64,000 nt of DNA, taken from positions 57,085-121,084 of the forward strand of contig RSEH01000146.1 of the NCBI GenBank assembly GCA_006503475.1, given 5' to 3'. Shown here one piece after another: positions 10,643 to 19,809 of this stretch (position 1 is the first letter of the stretch; the number at the start of each line of letters is the position of its first letter). Both the position numbers and the translations under genes were made by a program. The stretch is from Stentor roeselii (taxonomy: Eukaryota > Ciliophora > Heterotrichea > Heterotrichida > Stentoridae). The notes under the pieces are model-generated. The model did not search any database and was not told the DNA's origin. It saw nothing but the letters and a program-made list of their open reading frames with translations.

Positions 10643-11485
10643 CTAAATATTATTCGTCGGTTCAAACCACCTCTCAGTATGCAAGGTGTTGATCCTGAAG
10701 TTGCTAGTATCAACTTCGAACCCTCTTAAAACCGCAGACAAGATCTCCGGGTGATGAACTTTAGCATTTTGTTTAAGTGTAAGTATGCAATCTTGTATAT
10801 TCCTTCCAATATCAACAAAATTCTCAACCTGAATAAAAGTATCATGCGCCAGTTTTCCATCATCTCCAACAATTTTATACTCAGCTCCTTTCTCAGGAAG
10901 TTTGATAGTCTTATCCTTACTAAGCAAGTTGATTTCATCAATATAAATCCAAGTATTCCAACGATGTCCCTGAAGCGATCCATGTTCAACCTTCAAGACA
11001 GTCCCTCCTCTCAAAAGCGACAATCTATGAACATGATATCGAAGTCCCCAGTAGTACTCGCTCATAGGAATAACAGTTAAAAAGCTTGATGCAAGAATTA
11101 AACTTTGCCAGTTCCACAGTGCTTCGAAAGGATTTTCAAGGTATAAGTAATAAGCGAATGGAACCCATAATAAGGGAAGAGCGTGCGGGTAAGAGGTGTA
11201 AATCGGGTTTACTCTGAAAGTGTCGCATTCGTAAAGAACTAGCTCGCCTACTCTGTTAAACTCGATCTGGTCTTTAGGCTTGAATACAACTTTGTCTTGA
11301 ATGAATTCTTGATGATAGGTTTTCTTGTACCAGGCTTGAAATTCATCGTAACTTGGGTTCCCTGGGTATTGGTAGTGCTCTTTGTATTCAGGCTCATTTG
11401 AGGATGAGGGGAGGGGATCAGTAGAGTTGGATGATGCATGAGATGAGGAGAACAGACGAAGTGCTCTAGGAAGACTTCTTAACAT
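10643..11485 (-). CDS. Probable mitochondrial protein, ciliate-type, unknown function
   Basis: 280 residues. The N-terminus (MLRSLPRALRLFSSSHASS) is rich in Arg, Ser and Leu without acidic residues, a typical mitochondrial targeting presequence. A conserved-looking soluble segment follows, then two hydrophobic stretches (about 107-123 and 130-143), and a C-terminal soluble half containing VHRLSLLRGG and HRWNTWIYIDEINLL. I do not recognise a family; a lineage-specific inner-membrane or respiratory-complex subunit is possible (inference). It follows the acid phosphatase gene on the same strand after 37 nt. Confidence 0.6.
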   Translation of the reverse strand: MLRSLPRALRLFSSSHASSNSTDPLPSSSNEPEYKEHYQYPGNPSYDEFQAWYKKTYHQEFIQDKVVFKPKDQIEFNRVGELVLYECDTFRVNPIYTSYPHALPLLWVPFAYYLYLENPFEALWNWQSLILASSFLTVIPMSEYYWGLRYHVHRLSLLRGGTVLKVEHGSLQGHRWNTWIYIDEINLLSKDKTIKLPEKGAEYKIVGDDGKLAHDTFIQVENFVDIGRNIQDCILTLKQNAKVHHPEILSAVLRGFEVDTSNFRINTLHTERWFEPTNNI

Positions 11486-11522
11486 ATTTTATCCATTAAA
11501 TTCAAAGAAGTTCATTCATAAA

Positions 11523-12806
11523 CTAATGATTTAGGTCTTTTGTGATGTAAAGGTGGTCAATCAATTTATTGCTCTCAGAGCTATACTGTTTCCAAAGCAA
11601 GCAAGTCTTATTCATGACAGTCAATCTTCCGAATCCATATTCAGGACTCATAAAGACACTCCAATCATCAGGAGTTCTAGAAACCGGGTCATTCCGTTGA
11701 AGTCGATTTCCAGCATTTCCTGAAATGATATGAATGGGAGCTTTTGCATTATGATGATGATATGTTGTATCAATACCAGAAGCAACAGTTTTATTCTTAT
11801 AAATCGCAGTTTGCCTTTCATAATGATGGACATGGCCCGCCAAGACCAAGTCAACAGAATAATTATAAAACAAGTCTTCAAGGTTATGTCGAATGATGCT
11901 CGTTTGAATTTCGCAGTCTTCTCTGAAAGATTTGTCCCCAACTTGATGAGAACAGTAAAGTGGATGATGATGAAAAGTCACAATCCAAGGAACTTCATCT
12001 CTGTTCTTTTTGGCTTTTTCTAAATCATCTTTAAGCCATTTTTTCATGTTTTCTCTGACAACTTCTGCTTTTTTCTTTAGAAGAATTGTAGTGTGAAGGA
12101 ATATGTAATGAACTGGACCGATGTCAAGGGAGTAAAATAAACTTGAGTTTTTAGAGACTGGGTTTTCAGGCATAATAAAACGGTCTGAGTAATGGGTAAA
12201 GTTGTTTTTTCCTTCGTGGTTACCTGGAACTGTCATGTATGGGTAGTATGCTGCCAGTGGCTGAATCATATTCATGAACTTGTCTCCGATGTTACCCTGG
12301 TGGTCTGGTAGGTCATATCCCATATCGCCTAAATGCACGACAGCCATGATTTCCTTAGTCTGAAGAGAACTCATGATAAGGTCAAAAGTCATCTGCCCAA
12401 TCCAATAAGTCCCCATATCTCCATAAATAATTAAAGAGTACCTCGACAAATCCTGCCCATGAGTTTTCGCCTTAAACATAAACGTGTCACTTTCAAGAAG
12501 TCCATTAAACACTGAATACGAATAAGTGCATTCAGAAGTCAAGTTACTTAGAACTGCTGTATGAATGTACCCAAATCGACTAAATTGATTCCCGAAGTCA
12601 ATTCTGCGTACTTTTGAGCTTATTTTCATGGTTTTCATATAGGTATCCATGCATAGAAAAGGACGGTATTTCACTAATCCAGAGGATTTAATACGAGAAA
12701 ACCAAGTAACCCGCATCTCGCCTGGCGTTTCTGTCCAGGACAAATGTATCTGGGTTGGGTAGAATAAACCTTCTGATAAAGATGCAAAGAGAAGCCACAA
12801 AATCAT
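11523..12806 (-). CDS. Purple acid phosphatase (acid phosphatase type 7-like), secreted
   Basis: 427 residues with a cleavable-looking signal peptide (MILWLLFASLSEG). An N-terminal fibronectin-like domain precedes the metallophosphatase domain. All metal-binding motifs are present in order: YGDMG, LGDMGYDL, PGNHE, FHHHPLYC and GHVHHYER. The expected role is hydrolysis of phosphomonoesters at acid pH in a lysosome, digestive vacuole or outside the cell, using a di-iron or iron/zinc centre. Several Asn-X-Ser/Thr sites fit a secreted glycoprotein. The start at 12806 places the signal peptide at the very N-terminus. Confidence 0.93.
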   Translation of the reverse strand: MILWLLFASLSEGLFYPTQIHLSWTETPGEMRVTWFSRIKSSGLVKYRPFLCMDTYMKTMKISSKVRRIDFGNQFSRFGYIHTAVLSNLTSECTYSYSVFNGLLESDTFMFKAKTHGQDLSRYSLIIYGDMGTYWIGQMTFDLIMSSLQTKEIMAVVHLGDMGYDLPDHQGNIGDKFMNMIQPLAAYYPYMTVPGNHEGKNNFTHYSDRFIMPENPVSKNSSLFYSLDIGPVHYIFLHTTILLKKKAEVVRENMKKWLKDDLEKAKKNRDEVPWIVTFHHHPLYCSHQVGDKSFREDCEIQTSIIRHNLEDLFYNYSVDLVLAGHVHHYERQTAIYKNKTVASGIDTTYHHHNAKAPIHIISGNAGNRLQRNDPVSRTPDDWSVFMSPEYGFGRLTVMNKTCLLWKQYSSESNKLIDHLYITKDLNH

Positions 12807-12945
12807 TTTATTAATGTTGTATTTTAAGGTATTTCGTAAATTTATGAAGAATTGAAGATTTATTATTTCAATTTCAAACTAAGGTTAATAACTTGGAAAG
12901 AATAAACCTGGAAAATTGTTAAGTTTTTGAATTAATCTTCAAAGT

Positions 12946-14145
12946 CTAGTTTCTGGAAAATAGTTCAAAACTTTTCAAGGTTTTAAGCTTGATAGCTCCT
13001 GGAGATTGAGATCCTTGTTGAGTTTTGTATAAAAACTCTTCATATTCATTCACAATGTCAGGACTACTGAGAGCATCTTTTTCGACTTTCTTTATATTTT
13101 CTTCTAAGGTTAGGTAAAGTGACCTAAGTGCAAAAGCTGAACTTTTTTTATAGTCATCTTTCACCCTAATGCTAAAAGTAGAACCACGATGAACGAAATC
13201 GATTTCTTCATTTTCTTTAATTTTTTCATAAGTCATTTTCCTCTGAATCCTTCCGAAATTCTCGTTTTTCTTAAGTTTTTCATTGTCTTCTGCCTTTTCA
13301 AGCTTCAACGAAACCGGAAATTTGTTATTTTCAGACATTTTCGATTTGTCTCTTTGAATTCTGTCAGTTTTAACAGTACTCCTTCTAAAGTTGAGTTGTT
13401 TGCAAGTCCTCGAATCGAACATCATCCTTTCCTCAGAACTCAGGGTGTTAGGCGAGGCAAGAGTGGAGGTCTTTTGGTTGTCAGACTGTCCAAAAACACA
13501 AGATTTTACCGAAATAAAGTAAAACTTTCCCTCAAACTTGATAAAATCAAGCATAAGTCTCTTCAAAATCGTTTTTTTATCAAAACTTCCAGAAATCCAG
13601 TAATAAAGACTCATAGCACGTTGCTTCAAAGAAGAGGTAGAAGTCGAGAGAATCATTTTCCCACTGACAGAATGTTTCCCAAGCCGAAACCTTTCATTAT
13701 CCTCCAAGTTCGATTCAAAATGAACATTATTTTGCAAGATCTGTGCAGAAACATTGAGTCCAGCAATAAAAACTCGAATAATCTGAACCGATTCAGAAGA
13801 GCTGACAATAAATTGTCTAACCTCGAAACAATTTTTCTTCACAAGACTCTCTTCACAAAATGCAAGAGTTTCATCAAGACTCATGCAAAGTGATGTGAAA
13901 TCATCAGTTTTAAAAACAGCGAAAGGAAACTTAGGATGATTCTGCCCAAGATCAACAAGAACTTCTCGAAGATGAGTGACAGGGACTTCTTCCAAGTAGA
14001 ACTTCAAAGCGTCAGACCTGATATAAACCATTGCGACTCTATTAAAAACCAGAGTTTTCGGCATGTCAGGGACCGGATGTTTGTTACGAAAAAGAATTCT
14101 TTCTCTGTGAGCGAGTAACAAGTAGTTAAAATTTATTCTTTTCAT
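12946..14145 (-). CDS. Unknown ciliate protein overlapping the upstream gene
   Basis: 399 residues from ATG 14145; the first 20 nt overlap the 3' end of the upstream gene in another frame. A later ATG (residue 28, at 14064) would remove the overlap. The N-terminal half looks folded, with alternating strands such as FAVFKTDDF and ESVQIIRVFIAGLNVSAQ. A middle Ser/Lys-rich low-complexity part and a C-terminal charged helical part follow. I recognise no family. The proximity to the gene at 14126-18169 and the joint strand suggest linked expression (inference). Confidence 0.65.
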   Translation of the reverse strand: MKRINFNYLLLAHRERILFRNKHPVPDMPKTLVFNRVAMVYIRSDALKFYLEEVPVTHLREVLVDLGQNHPKFPFAVFKTDDFTSLCMSLDETLAFCEESLVKKNCFEVRQFIVSSSESVQIIRVFIAGLNVSAQILQNNVHFESNLEDNERFRLGKHSVSGKMILSTSTSSLKQRAMSLYYWISGSFDKKTILKRLMLDFIKFEGKFYFISVKSCVFGQSDNQKTSTLASPNTLSSEERMMFDSRTCKQLNFRRSTVKTDRIQRDKSKMSENNKFPVSLKLEKAEDNEKLKKNENFGRIQRKMTYEKIKENEEIDFVHRGSTFSIRVKDDYKKSSAFALRSLYLTLEENIKKVEKDALSSPDIVNEYEEFLYKTQQGSQSPGAIKLKTLKSFELFSRN

Positions 14146-17100
14146 TATTAAGATGAAAGCCGGTAACTGAATGAGTTAAATAAGACATGGCGTCTTTGAC
14201 CAGCTTGCGAAATCTTTGATGGGTCATCCATTTGGTAGTCTTCACCAAGATAGAGTCAAATCTGTAGGCGGTCTTCGGAACTGGCCGAAGGTTCTGCTTT
14301 TTCGGAGATATCGGGTTGAACCAGGTCTTCTGCACCTCGGAAAGGCCTCCTTTGATGTACTGTTCAACTGCCGGGTTGATGACTGGGAATTTATTTTTAA
14401 TGAGATGGTTCGGGTACCGCGGGTCTTTCAAGTCAGGTTGGTACTCTTTCATCATGTAATGCAAGAAATAACGTTGCCTGTCAATTTTAAACATCTCATC
14501 TTCTCCAGCTTTTGATTTAAAGGATAAGTCGATGTCAGCCATTTCTCTTAACTGCACAGCCAAATGACGCGCTATTCTTTCTTCTTTTCTTCGAAGGTTG
14601 TTAAGAATGTTTGAAGATTCAGGACCTGAAAGCTCCACATCGCCCATTGAGTTCTGAATCTCGACTAGTTTTATGTAAAGGTCAAATGCTGAGGACAGGG
14701 AAAATAAAAAGTATTCTATTTGAAGTAATGAAAGACCCTGAACCCCTGCATCGCCTTCGTAGTTTCGAAGGAAGCCTTGTTTTAGAGACTCTAGAAAAAT
14801 TTGGTAGTCTTGTCTTGTTGTTTCTAGCTCTTGGTCTTTAGGGTCGAAGTACTTGAGGTAAACACTTAATAACCAGAGTATATTCGCTGCAAGATGTCGT
14901 TTGTGGTACTTCGCGGGGAAGGTGTCGACTAATGCGAAGTCGTGGGTGTTCATCTCGGGTATCGTTTTTCCGTAAAGCTCGTTCATTGCTGCTAGTTTTT
15001 TGTCGATGTAGTGGATTTCTTGCATTTGAGGCTTTTCTTTGTAGCTGAATACTCGAAGATTGAAAAATTCTACGAGTTCTGGAACTAAACCCATGTTTTC
15101 GGACTTTCGACTCTCGGAAAAGGCTTTGCTTTGAATCACGGTTCGGAACTTTTTTAGGATTTCGGATATTGTTTCGATTTCGGCGTATTCTTCCCAACCT
15201 GATTTGAGCTGTTCGAGGTACATTTGGTATTTTTTAGTGTCGAATGAGAAGTAGTCACCTGTGTAGTAGCCTAGGTACTGTCCGCGACCATTCCAATAAA
15301 CTGGTCCAAAGTCCTGAACCTCTGAGGAATCAACAATTTCAATTCTTTCAACCAGCAATGCAAGTTTTCTTCCCCACATGAAAGTAATAACCGAGCCTCT
15401 TTCTTTACTTTTAATGACTTCTCGAGCCCTGTGTTCCTGCATCATTTTCCAGATAGGCTTTAAGAAGACGTGTCCTTTGAACTCAGAGCAAGTAAAAACT
15501 CGAGTCACTTGCTGACTTTTATCTGCAGGTTCGATTTTGAAGTAGTAAAACTCGGGCACAATTCTCGGAAAGCACTTGGAAATTTGTTGGTAGTACCAAG
15601 AAATCACTGAATATTCGTCGAAAAGCTCTAAGCTCTCGATCAGCGGGTCTTCTTCGGATCTGAATTGAAGTTTACGGACTCTTAGCTCTTTGAATGTGTT
15701 TTGAATTGTTTTTACTTTTATAGCGAAATGGATTAATTCTGGATAATGGTAAACCCATTCGATGTCTCTGTTGTCTAGATCCTCAAAACTTGTTACTAGT
15801 AGCATGTAACGGAGGACTTCTTCGAAAAGTTCTTTGGGAGCGTTGAGAAGATCAATCATTGAAAGGCTTTTTAACTGAGGGAAGATCAAGTCCAGGTCTC
15901 TTTCGAAATCACTTGGATATGCCTTCAGGTCGAATAGTGTTGGAAGGTTGTGCGGAAGGAGGATTGAAACAACTGGTGAATGGTATTCGAAAAGGCCTAA
16001 AAATTCTTCACGACCTGCAGCTTTTGCAATGAGGTAATAATTCCGTCCTTCATAAGTAACGCCACTAAAAACTTTGCACTTCATAAACTTCATCAAATTC
16101 AAAAAATCCTGTTCAAGTGTAATAGCATCCTGTTTCATAACAAGTATAACATCGGAGAAAAGTGCCAAATGAGGAAAAAACCACATGATTTCCTTTTCAG
16201 AGCTTTCCAAATCACGACTAGTATGCAGTGCAATATTAAAATGTCTTGAAAAAAACCTAAGCCTATTGATTTGCTGCTGTTTTATTTGAAAATTTGGTAA
16301 ATCCAATTGATGTCTAGAGCTTTGAATTTGTTTATCAACAATACTATCAAGGTCAAGTGCTTCAATTACACTATTGAAAGGACTCAAAGCGAACAACGAG
16401 GCTTCTTCAAGGTTGTGAGTGACTCGAACCTGCTCAGTGATGGTCGAAGTGTCTTGCTTTTCAAGTCCGTAGTCCGATTCCAGCTTCAGGTTGAAAGGGT
16501 TTCTTTCTTTAGGATGCGCGATTGTGAACTCTCTCGCTTGGAGAAGTCTTTTTTCTGATCTTCTTCGGCCGAACTGGCAACCGTCGGATAAAATTCGAGC
16601 TTCTTCGAAGCCTCCTAGTTTGGAAACTGCGATTATGTGACTTTCGCCTTCTGTCATTAGATCGTATAAATCGTTTATATCGATTTGAGATGATTTTTGA
16701 ATCAGTTCAACGTCTTGAAGGGTTAGCTTACGGAACTCTTCAGATAGGATTATGAAATAGTTCTTACGGAATACGTTTAGGAAGACTTTGTTTAGACCTG
16801 ACCTTACCGCTACTGGCCTGAAGATTAGAAGGGACCTTGAGGAACTGACCATATTCGGGCAAAAATACGAGTAAAGATGAAAAATTTCCTTTTCATTCCC
16901 AAAAGTAAAAGAATCCATCGACTGGCCAGGCAAGGTGATCAACATCGGAACCCCAACTTTTCCCGCAGCAATAACATTAACCTGAAAATCCGGAGCATTA
17001 GCCAAAATAAACTTGCTTAAATACTCAGCCCTATTAACAGTCATAAACTTTTCAAGTACTTCTTGCAACTCTTTAAAATTTTCAACTTTTTTCCCTGTAT

Positions 17101-18169
17101 TAAAAAACACAGAAAATCCATTATAATTGAACTGATCCATAATTTTCCCAATTCTCTGAAGATTAACATCTTTATCATCATCAACAATTTTCCCCTTGAG
17201 TCTCAAACTTTGAGTTTTAAAAAAAGACATAATCGGATCGACTTCTCCAGGCAGCTTAACTTGCGTTTCAGTCGGAATCAACACACAAAACTTTTTCACA
17301 GTAAAAACTTCTGGAAAGAAAATCGAAGAATCAGTAAATCCCTGCGTTGAATTCACACTACAATAAACCCACTTGAAACTACCAGGAATATACCTGGAAG
17401 CCGCTTTCATAAATTTACAGAATTGTGCCTGAGAATTTTCATAATTCGATGAAAGGCAAAGAATAAGCTGAGGTTCTTCTTGATTTCCCATACTTATAGT
17501 TACTCGACTTTTGTTGAAATTTGTGGAAGTCTTCGGATTTGCCATCTGAGCCACTGCAGAAAAGAAGTCAGTTGGAAGATGGGTCCTCATTTGAAGGTTT
17601 TGCTTTTCTTCTGCATTTAAAACTTTCATACTACGACAAATGACTGAAAACCCGCCATGTTTCAATAAATCGTAAAGGTTGTCTTCTTGTTCTTTTAAAT
17701 TCCCTCCAAGTCTGTCAACTTCAGAGAAAATGATGGAAAAAACTGCGACGGTTCCTGAAAAATTTAAATAGTCTTCTTTTAGGATCGTGTTTCGAAGACC
17801 TTCTTTTAGGTCTTTTGGAATTCGCAGTTCTTTTGATACTGGGATGTGAAAATAAGCTGGACATTTGCAGTTTCGGCAGAGGGTTGGAATGAAAGAGTTG
17901 GAATAGGACTGCTCGTTTAGTTCTAGAAGGAAGACTTCGAATGGCTCGTAACATTCACAGCTTTTTATGCAGATTGAACAGGATGCTCGGGTCACTCCCA
18001 TTATGTCTGGAGTCGCTTTTCGTTTGTGAGAATAGGCTTCGAGGAGGTCTTCTTGTTCTCGTACGTATGATTTTATTGCTTCTGGGTTTGTTATTGACTT
18101 TAAGTCCTGCTCTTCGAGGGTCAATTTCATAGACTGCGCGAATTTGACTCTTTTTTCTTCGATTGACAT
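14126..18169 (-). CDS. Large protein with N-terminal Cys cluster and distant NDK-like segments
   Basis: 1,347 residues without a membrane segment. Near the N-terminus a cysteine cluster (CSIC, CEC, then CRNCKCPAYFH, about 61-107) suggests a zinc site. Several later stretches resemble the nucleoside diphosphate kinase fold in degraded form, the clearest around 470-600 (NYFIILSEEFRKLTLQDVE, then GESHIIAVSKLGGFEEARIL); none shows an active-site NDK histidine motif. The C-terminal 100 residues contain an ordered Pro/Tyr-rich segment. Degenerate multi-NDK proteins occur in axonemes, so a ciliary structural role is possible, but this is inference and the family is not identified with certainty. It starts 11 nt after the MTHFS stop. 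Confidence 0.6.
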   Translation of the reverse strand: MSIEEKRVKFAQSMKLTLEEQDLKSITNPEAIKSYVREQEDLLEAYSHKRKATPDIMGVTRASCSICIKSCECYEPFEVFLLELNEQSYSNSFIPTLCRNCKCPAYFHIPVSKELRIPKDLKEGLRNTILKEDYLNFSGTVAVFSIIFSEVDRLGGNLKEQEDNLYDLLKHGGFSVICRSMKVLNAEEKQNLQMRTHLPTDFFSAVAQMANPKTSTNFNKSRVTISMGNQEEPQLILCLSSNYENSQAQFCKFMKAASRYIPGSFKWVYCSVNSTQGFTDSSIFFPEVFTVKKFCVLIPTETQVKLPGEVDPIMSFFKTQSLRLKGKIVDDDKDVNLQRIGKIMDQFNYNGFSVFFNTGKKVENFKELQEVLEKFMTVNRAEYLSKFILANAPDFQVNVIAAGKVGVPMLITLPGQSMDSFTFGNEKEIFHLYSYFCPNMVSSSRSLLIFRPVAVRSGLNKVFLNVFRKNYFIILSEEFRKLTLQDVELIQKSSQIDINDLYDLMTEGESHIIAVSKLGGFEEARILSDGCQFGRRRSEKRLLQAREFTIAHPKERNPFNLKLESDYGLEKQDTSTITEQVRVTHNLEEASLFALSPFNSVIEALDLDSIVDKQIQSSRHQLDLPNFQIKQQQINRLRFFSRHFNIALHTSRDLESSEKEIMWFFPHLALFSDVILVMKQDAITLEQDFLNLMKFMKCKVFSGVTYEGRNYYLIAKAAGREEFLGLFEYHSPVVSILLPHNLPTLFDLKAYPSDFERDLDLIFPQLKSLSMIDLLNAPKELFEEVLRYMLLVTSFEDLDNRDIEWVYHYPELIHFAIKVKTIQNTFKELRVRKLQFRSEEDPLIESLELFDEYSVISWYYQQISKCFPRIVPEFYYFKIEPADKSQQVTRVFTCSEFKGHVFLKPIWKMMQEHRAREVIKSKERGSVITFMWGRKLALLVERIEIVDSSEVQDFGPVYWNGRGQYLGYYTGDYFSFDTKKYQMYLEQLKSGWEEYAEIETISEILKKFRTVIQSKAFSESRKSENMGLVPELVEFFNLRVFSYKEKPQMQEIHYIDKKLAAMNELYGKTIPEMNTHDFALVDTFPAKYHKRHLAANILWLLSVYLKYFDPKDQELETTRQDYQIFLESLKQGFLRNYEGDAGVQGLSLLQIEYFLFSLSSAFDLYIKLVEIQNSMGDVELSGPESSNILNNLRRKEERIARHLAVQLREMADIDLSFKSKAGEDEMFKIDRQRYFLHYMMKEYQPDLKDPRYPNHLIKNKFPVINPAVEQYIKGGLSEVQKTWFNPISPKKQNLRPVPKTAYRFDSILVKTTKWMTHQRFRKLVKDAMSYLTHSVTGFHLNNEKNKF

Positions 18170-18180
18170 AATTTATTACA

Positions 18181-18741
18181 TTAAAGAAAGAACTGACCTG
18201 CCTCAGTTATAATATAATCAAGTCTTTGATCATGAGGTTCTACAGGTAAATCAGGATAAAATTGACTTAAAAACGATAAACCTATCGCTTGAATAGAAGG
18301 ATAAGCATTTTTTGTACTGTCGTAATAACCTCCTCCGTAGCCTATCCGATGAAGGTCTGAATTAAAACCGAGCATAGGAACAATCATTGATTCAGGGATT
18401 ATTTCAGGACTTTCAATGGAAGGAACTGGAATTTTAAATTTTCCTGGAGATAAAGAAGACTCTAAACAGTCCCATACTCTGAATTTCAGGATTCTAGTAG
18501 AGTCCGTTACAGGTAAACAAACAGTGAATCCTTTTGAGTTAAGATATTTCAAGATAGTAACACAATCAAATTCAGAACCCACATTAAAATACCCAGCCAC
18601 AACCTTTCTTCCCTTCAACACCTCAACAAAACAATTCAAAACATTCAAAAAAACCAAATCCCTATATTCTCCAATTTCCCTATTCCTAACATCCCTTCTC
18701 TTCGAAAGTAAATCCCTGACGTATTTCTTCGAGCCGATCAT
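18181..18741 (-). CDS. MTHFS: 5-formyltetrahydrofolate cyclo-ligase
   Basis: 186 residues, the usual size for the family. The diagnostic phosphate-binding/active-site block RIGYGGGYYD lies near residues 133-142, with VPMLGF just before it and an N-terminal Lys/Arg-rich helix (KKYVRDLLSKRR) that binds ATP phosphates in the family. The enzyme converts 5-formyl-THF to 5,10-methenyl-THF using ATP. The start ATG at 18741 is only 12 nt from the divergent start at 18754, and its stop is 11 nt from the next same-strand gene. Confidence 0.9.
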   Translation of the reverse strand: MIGSKKYVRDLLSKRRDVRNREIGEYRDLVFLNVLNCFVEVLKGRKVVAGYFNVGSEFDCVTILKYLNSKGFTVCLPVTDSTRILKFRVWDCLESSLSPGKFKIPVPSIESPEIIPESMIVPMLGFNSDLHRIGYGGGYYDSTKNAYPSIQAIGLSFLSQFYPDLPVEPHDQRLDYIITEAGQFFL

Positions 18742-18753
18742 CAGTTATAATAA

Positions 18754-19149
18754 ATGGCTCATCCAAGACAACAAATCAACAACTCGATGATAGAAGAAGG
18801 TTACCAATACCTTTACAGACATCAAATCCTCGAACTCTTCGAAGACCTCTGCACTCAAATCGTCTTCGAAAGGCCCCCAGACGTGAAATCATTCCTCATT
18901 CAAAAGCTGACAGAAAGAAAAAAACAAGGCCCAGCAGGACAACAAGTTTTTTCAGATTCCGAAATAAAAAACATTTTCTATCTATTTGACCTGCAACAAA
19001 ACAAGTCCCTAAGCCGCGAACAATGCAAAGAAGCGTTGCGGGCTTTGGCGAATTCCGCTTTTCAATATGACCATGTCGAAAAAGTAGAGATTCCTGACTC
19101 GGTTGACATGGTTTTATTCAGAAAGCTGGCAACGGCGGTTTTAGGATAG
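18754..19149 (+). CDS. EFCAB10-like protein (RIIa-type dimerisation domain plus EF-hand-like region)
   Basis: 131 residues. Residues about 16-52 (YQYLYRHQILELFEDLCTQI and a following RPPDVKSFL) match the RIIa/DPY30 dimerisation-docking fold, as in EFCAB10. Residues 70-110 form an EF-hand-like helix-loop-helix (FYLFDLQQNKSLSREQ), although its loop lacks several acidic calcium ligands. Such proteins dock on AKAP-type helices in cilia, including radial spokes (family knowledge). It is head-to-head with MTHFS. ATG 18754 gives a short polar leader; the next ATG (residue 12) would also keep the domain. Confidence 0.8.
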   Translation: MAHPRQQINNSMIEEGYQYLYRHQILELFEDLCTQIVFERPPDVKSFLIQKLTERKKQGPAGQQVFSDSEIKNIFYLFDLQQNKSLSREQCKEALRALANSAFQYDHVEKVEIPDSVDMVLFRKLATAVLG

Positions 19150-19171
19150 TTTAAGGCTTAAGATATAAATC

Positions 19172-19630
19172 ATGGAAAATAGCTTCTCAAAAAGGTTTAA
19201 GTCTAGCATGAAAATTTCGAAAAATCATTCAATTTTTGATAACTTGGTACCTATCGATAAAAGTATTAAATTGAACCAAGTTCATAATGATGAAAGTTTC
19301 AATAGTTTGAATGAAAAAAATTATGGAAAAAAAGTACAGCTTGATTATGGGATTTTTTTACCTCCTATTGCTACTCCCGAAAATGTTAGGTCTCGAAAAA
19401 GAATTACTAGGAGAAGTAGGAAAAGTCCTTTTTATGATAGTTTTGAAAGGAAAGATTTAGTGCTTGAAGTCGCGAGTAAGAGTAAGAGTAATTCTCCTGT
19501 TAGTATTAGGGATAAAATTGAAAGTGATATTAGGAGGATTTTGAAAAGTGTTGAAAGGGCTGATGAACTGCTTGGAAGGGAATTAAATAATGCGGCAGGT
19601 AGGATCACTAGGAAGAAAAAGTGCAACTAG
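19172..19630 (+). CDS. Small basic unknown protein
   Basis: 152 residues, rich in Lys, Arg, Ser and Asn, with a basic patch RSRKRITRRSRKS near 92-105 and a C-terminal helix (IESDIRRILKSVERADELLGRELN). No membrane segment or known motif is seen. It begins 22 nt after the EFCAB10-like stop on the same strand, with TATAA close to the ATG. The coding call rests on an uninterrupted frame and a structured C-terminus; function unknown. Confidence 0.6.
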   Translation: MENSFSKRFKSSMKISKNHSIFDNLVPIDKSIKLNQVHNDESFNSLNEKNYGKKVQLDYGIFLPPIATPENVRSRKRITRRSRKSPFYDSFERKDLVLEVASKSKSNSPVSIRDKIESDIRRILKSVERADELLGRELNNAAGRITRKKKCN

Positions 19631-19809
19631 ATAATTTAGAGTGTTGTATATTTTAAGATTTTGATGTTTATTATTATAAGTTTATTTAGCTTTGAACTTT
19701 TATTTATGGCTTAGTTGTTATTTCCTTTGAACTAAATTATAGCATTTACATTAAAATCGAATAAAATCACTAAATCTGTTTCTTTAACCACCTTCAAATA
19801 ACCTAAAAA

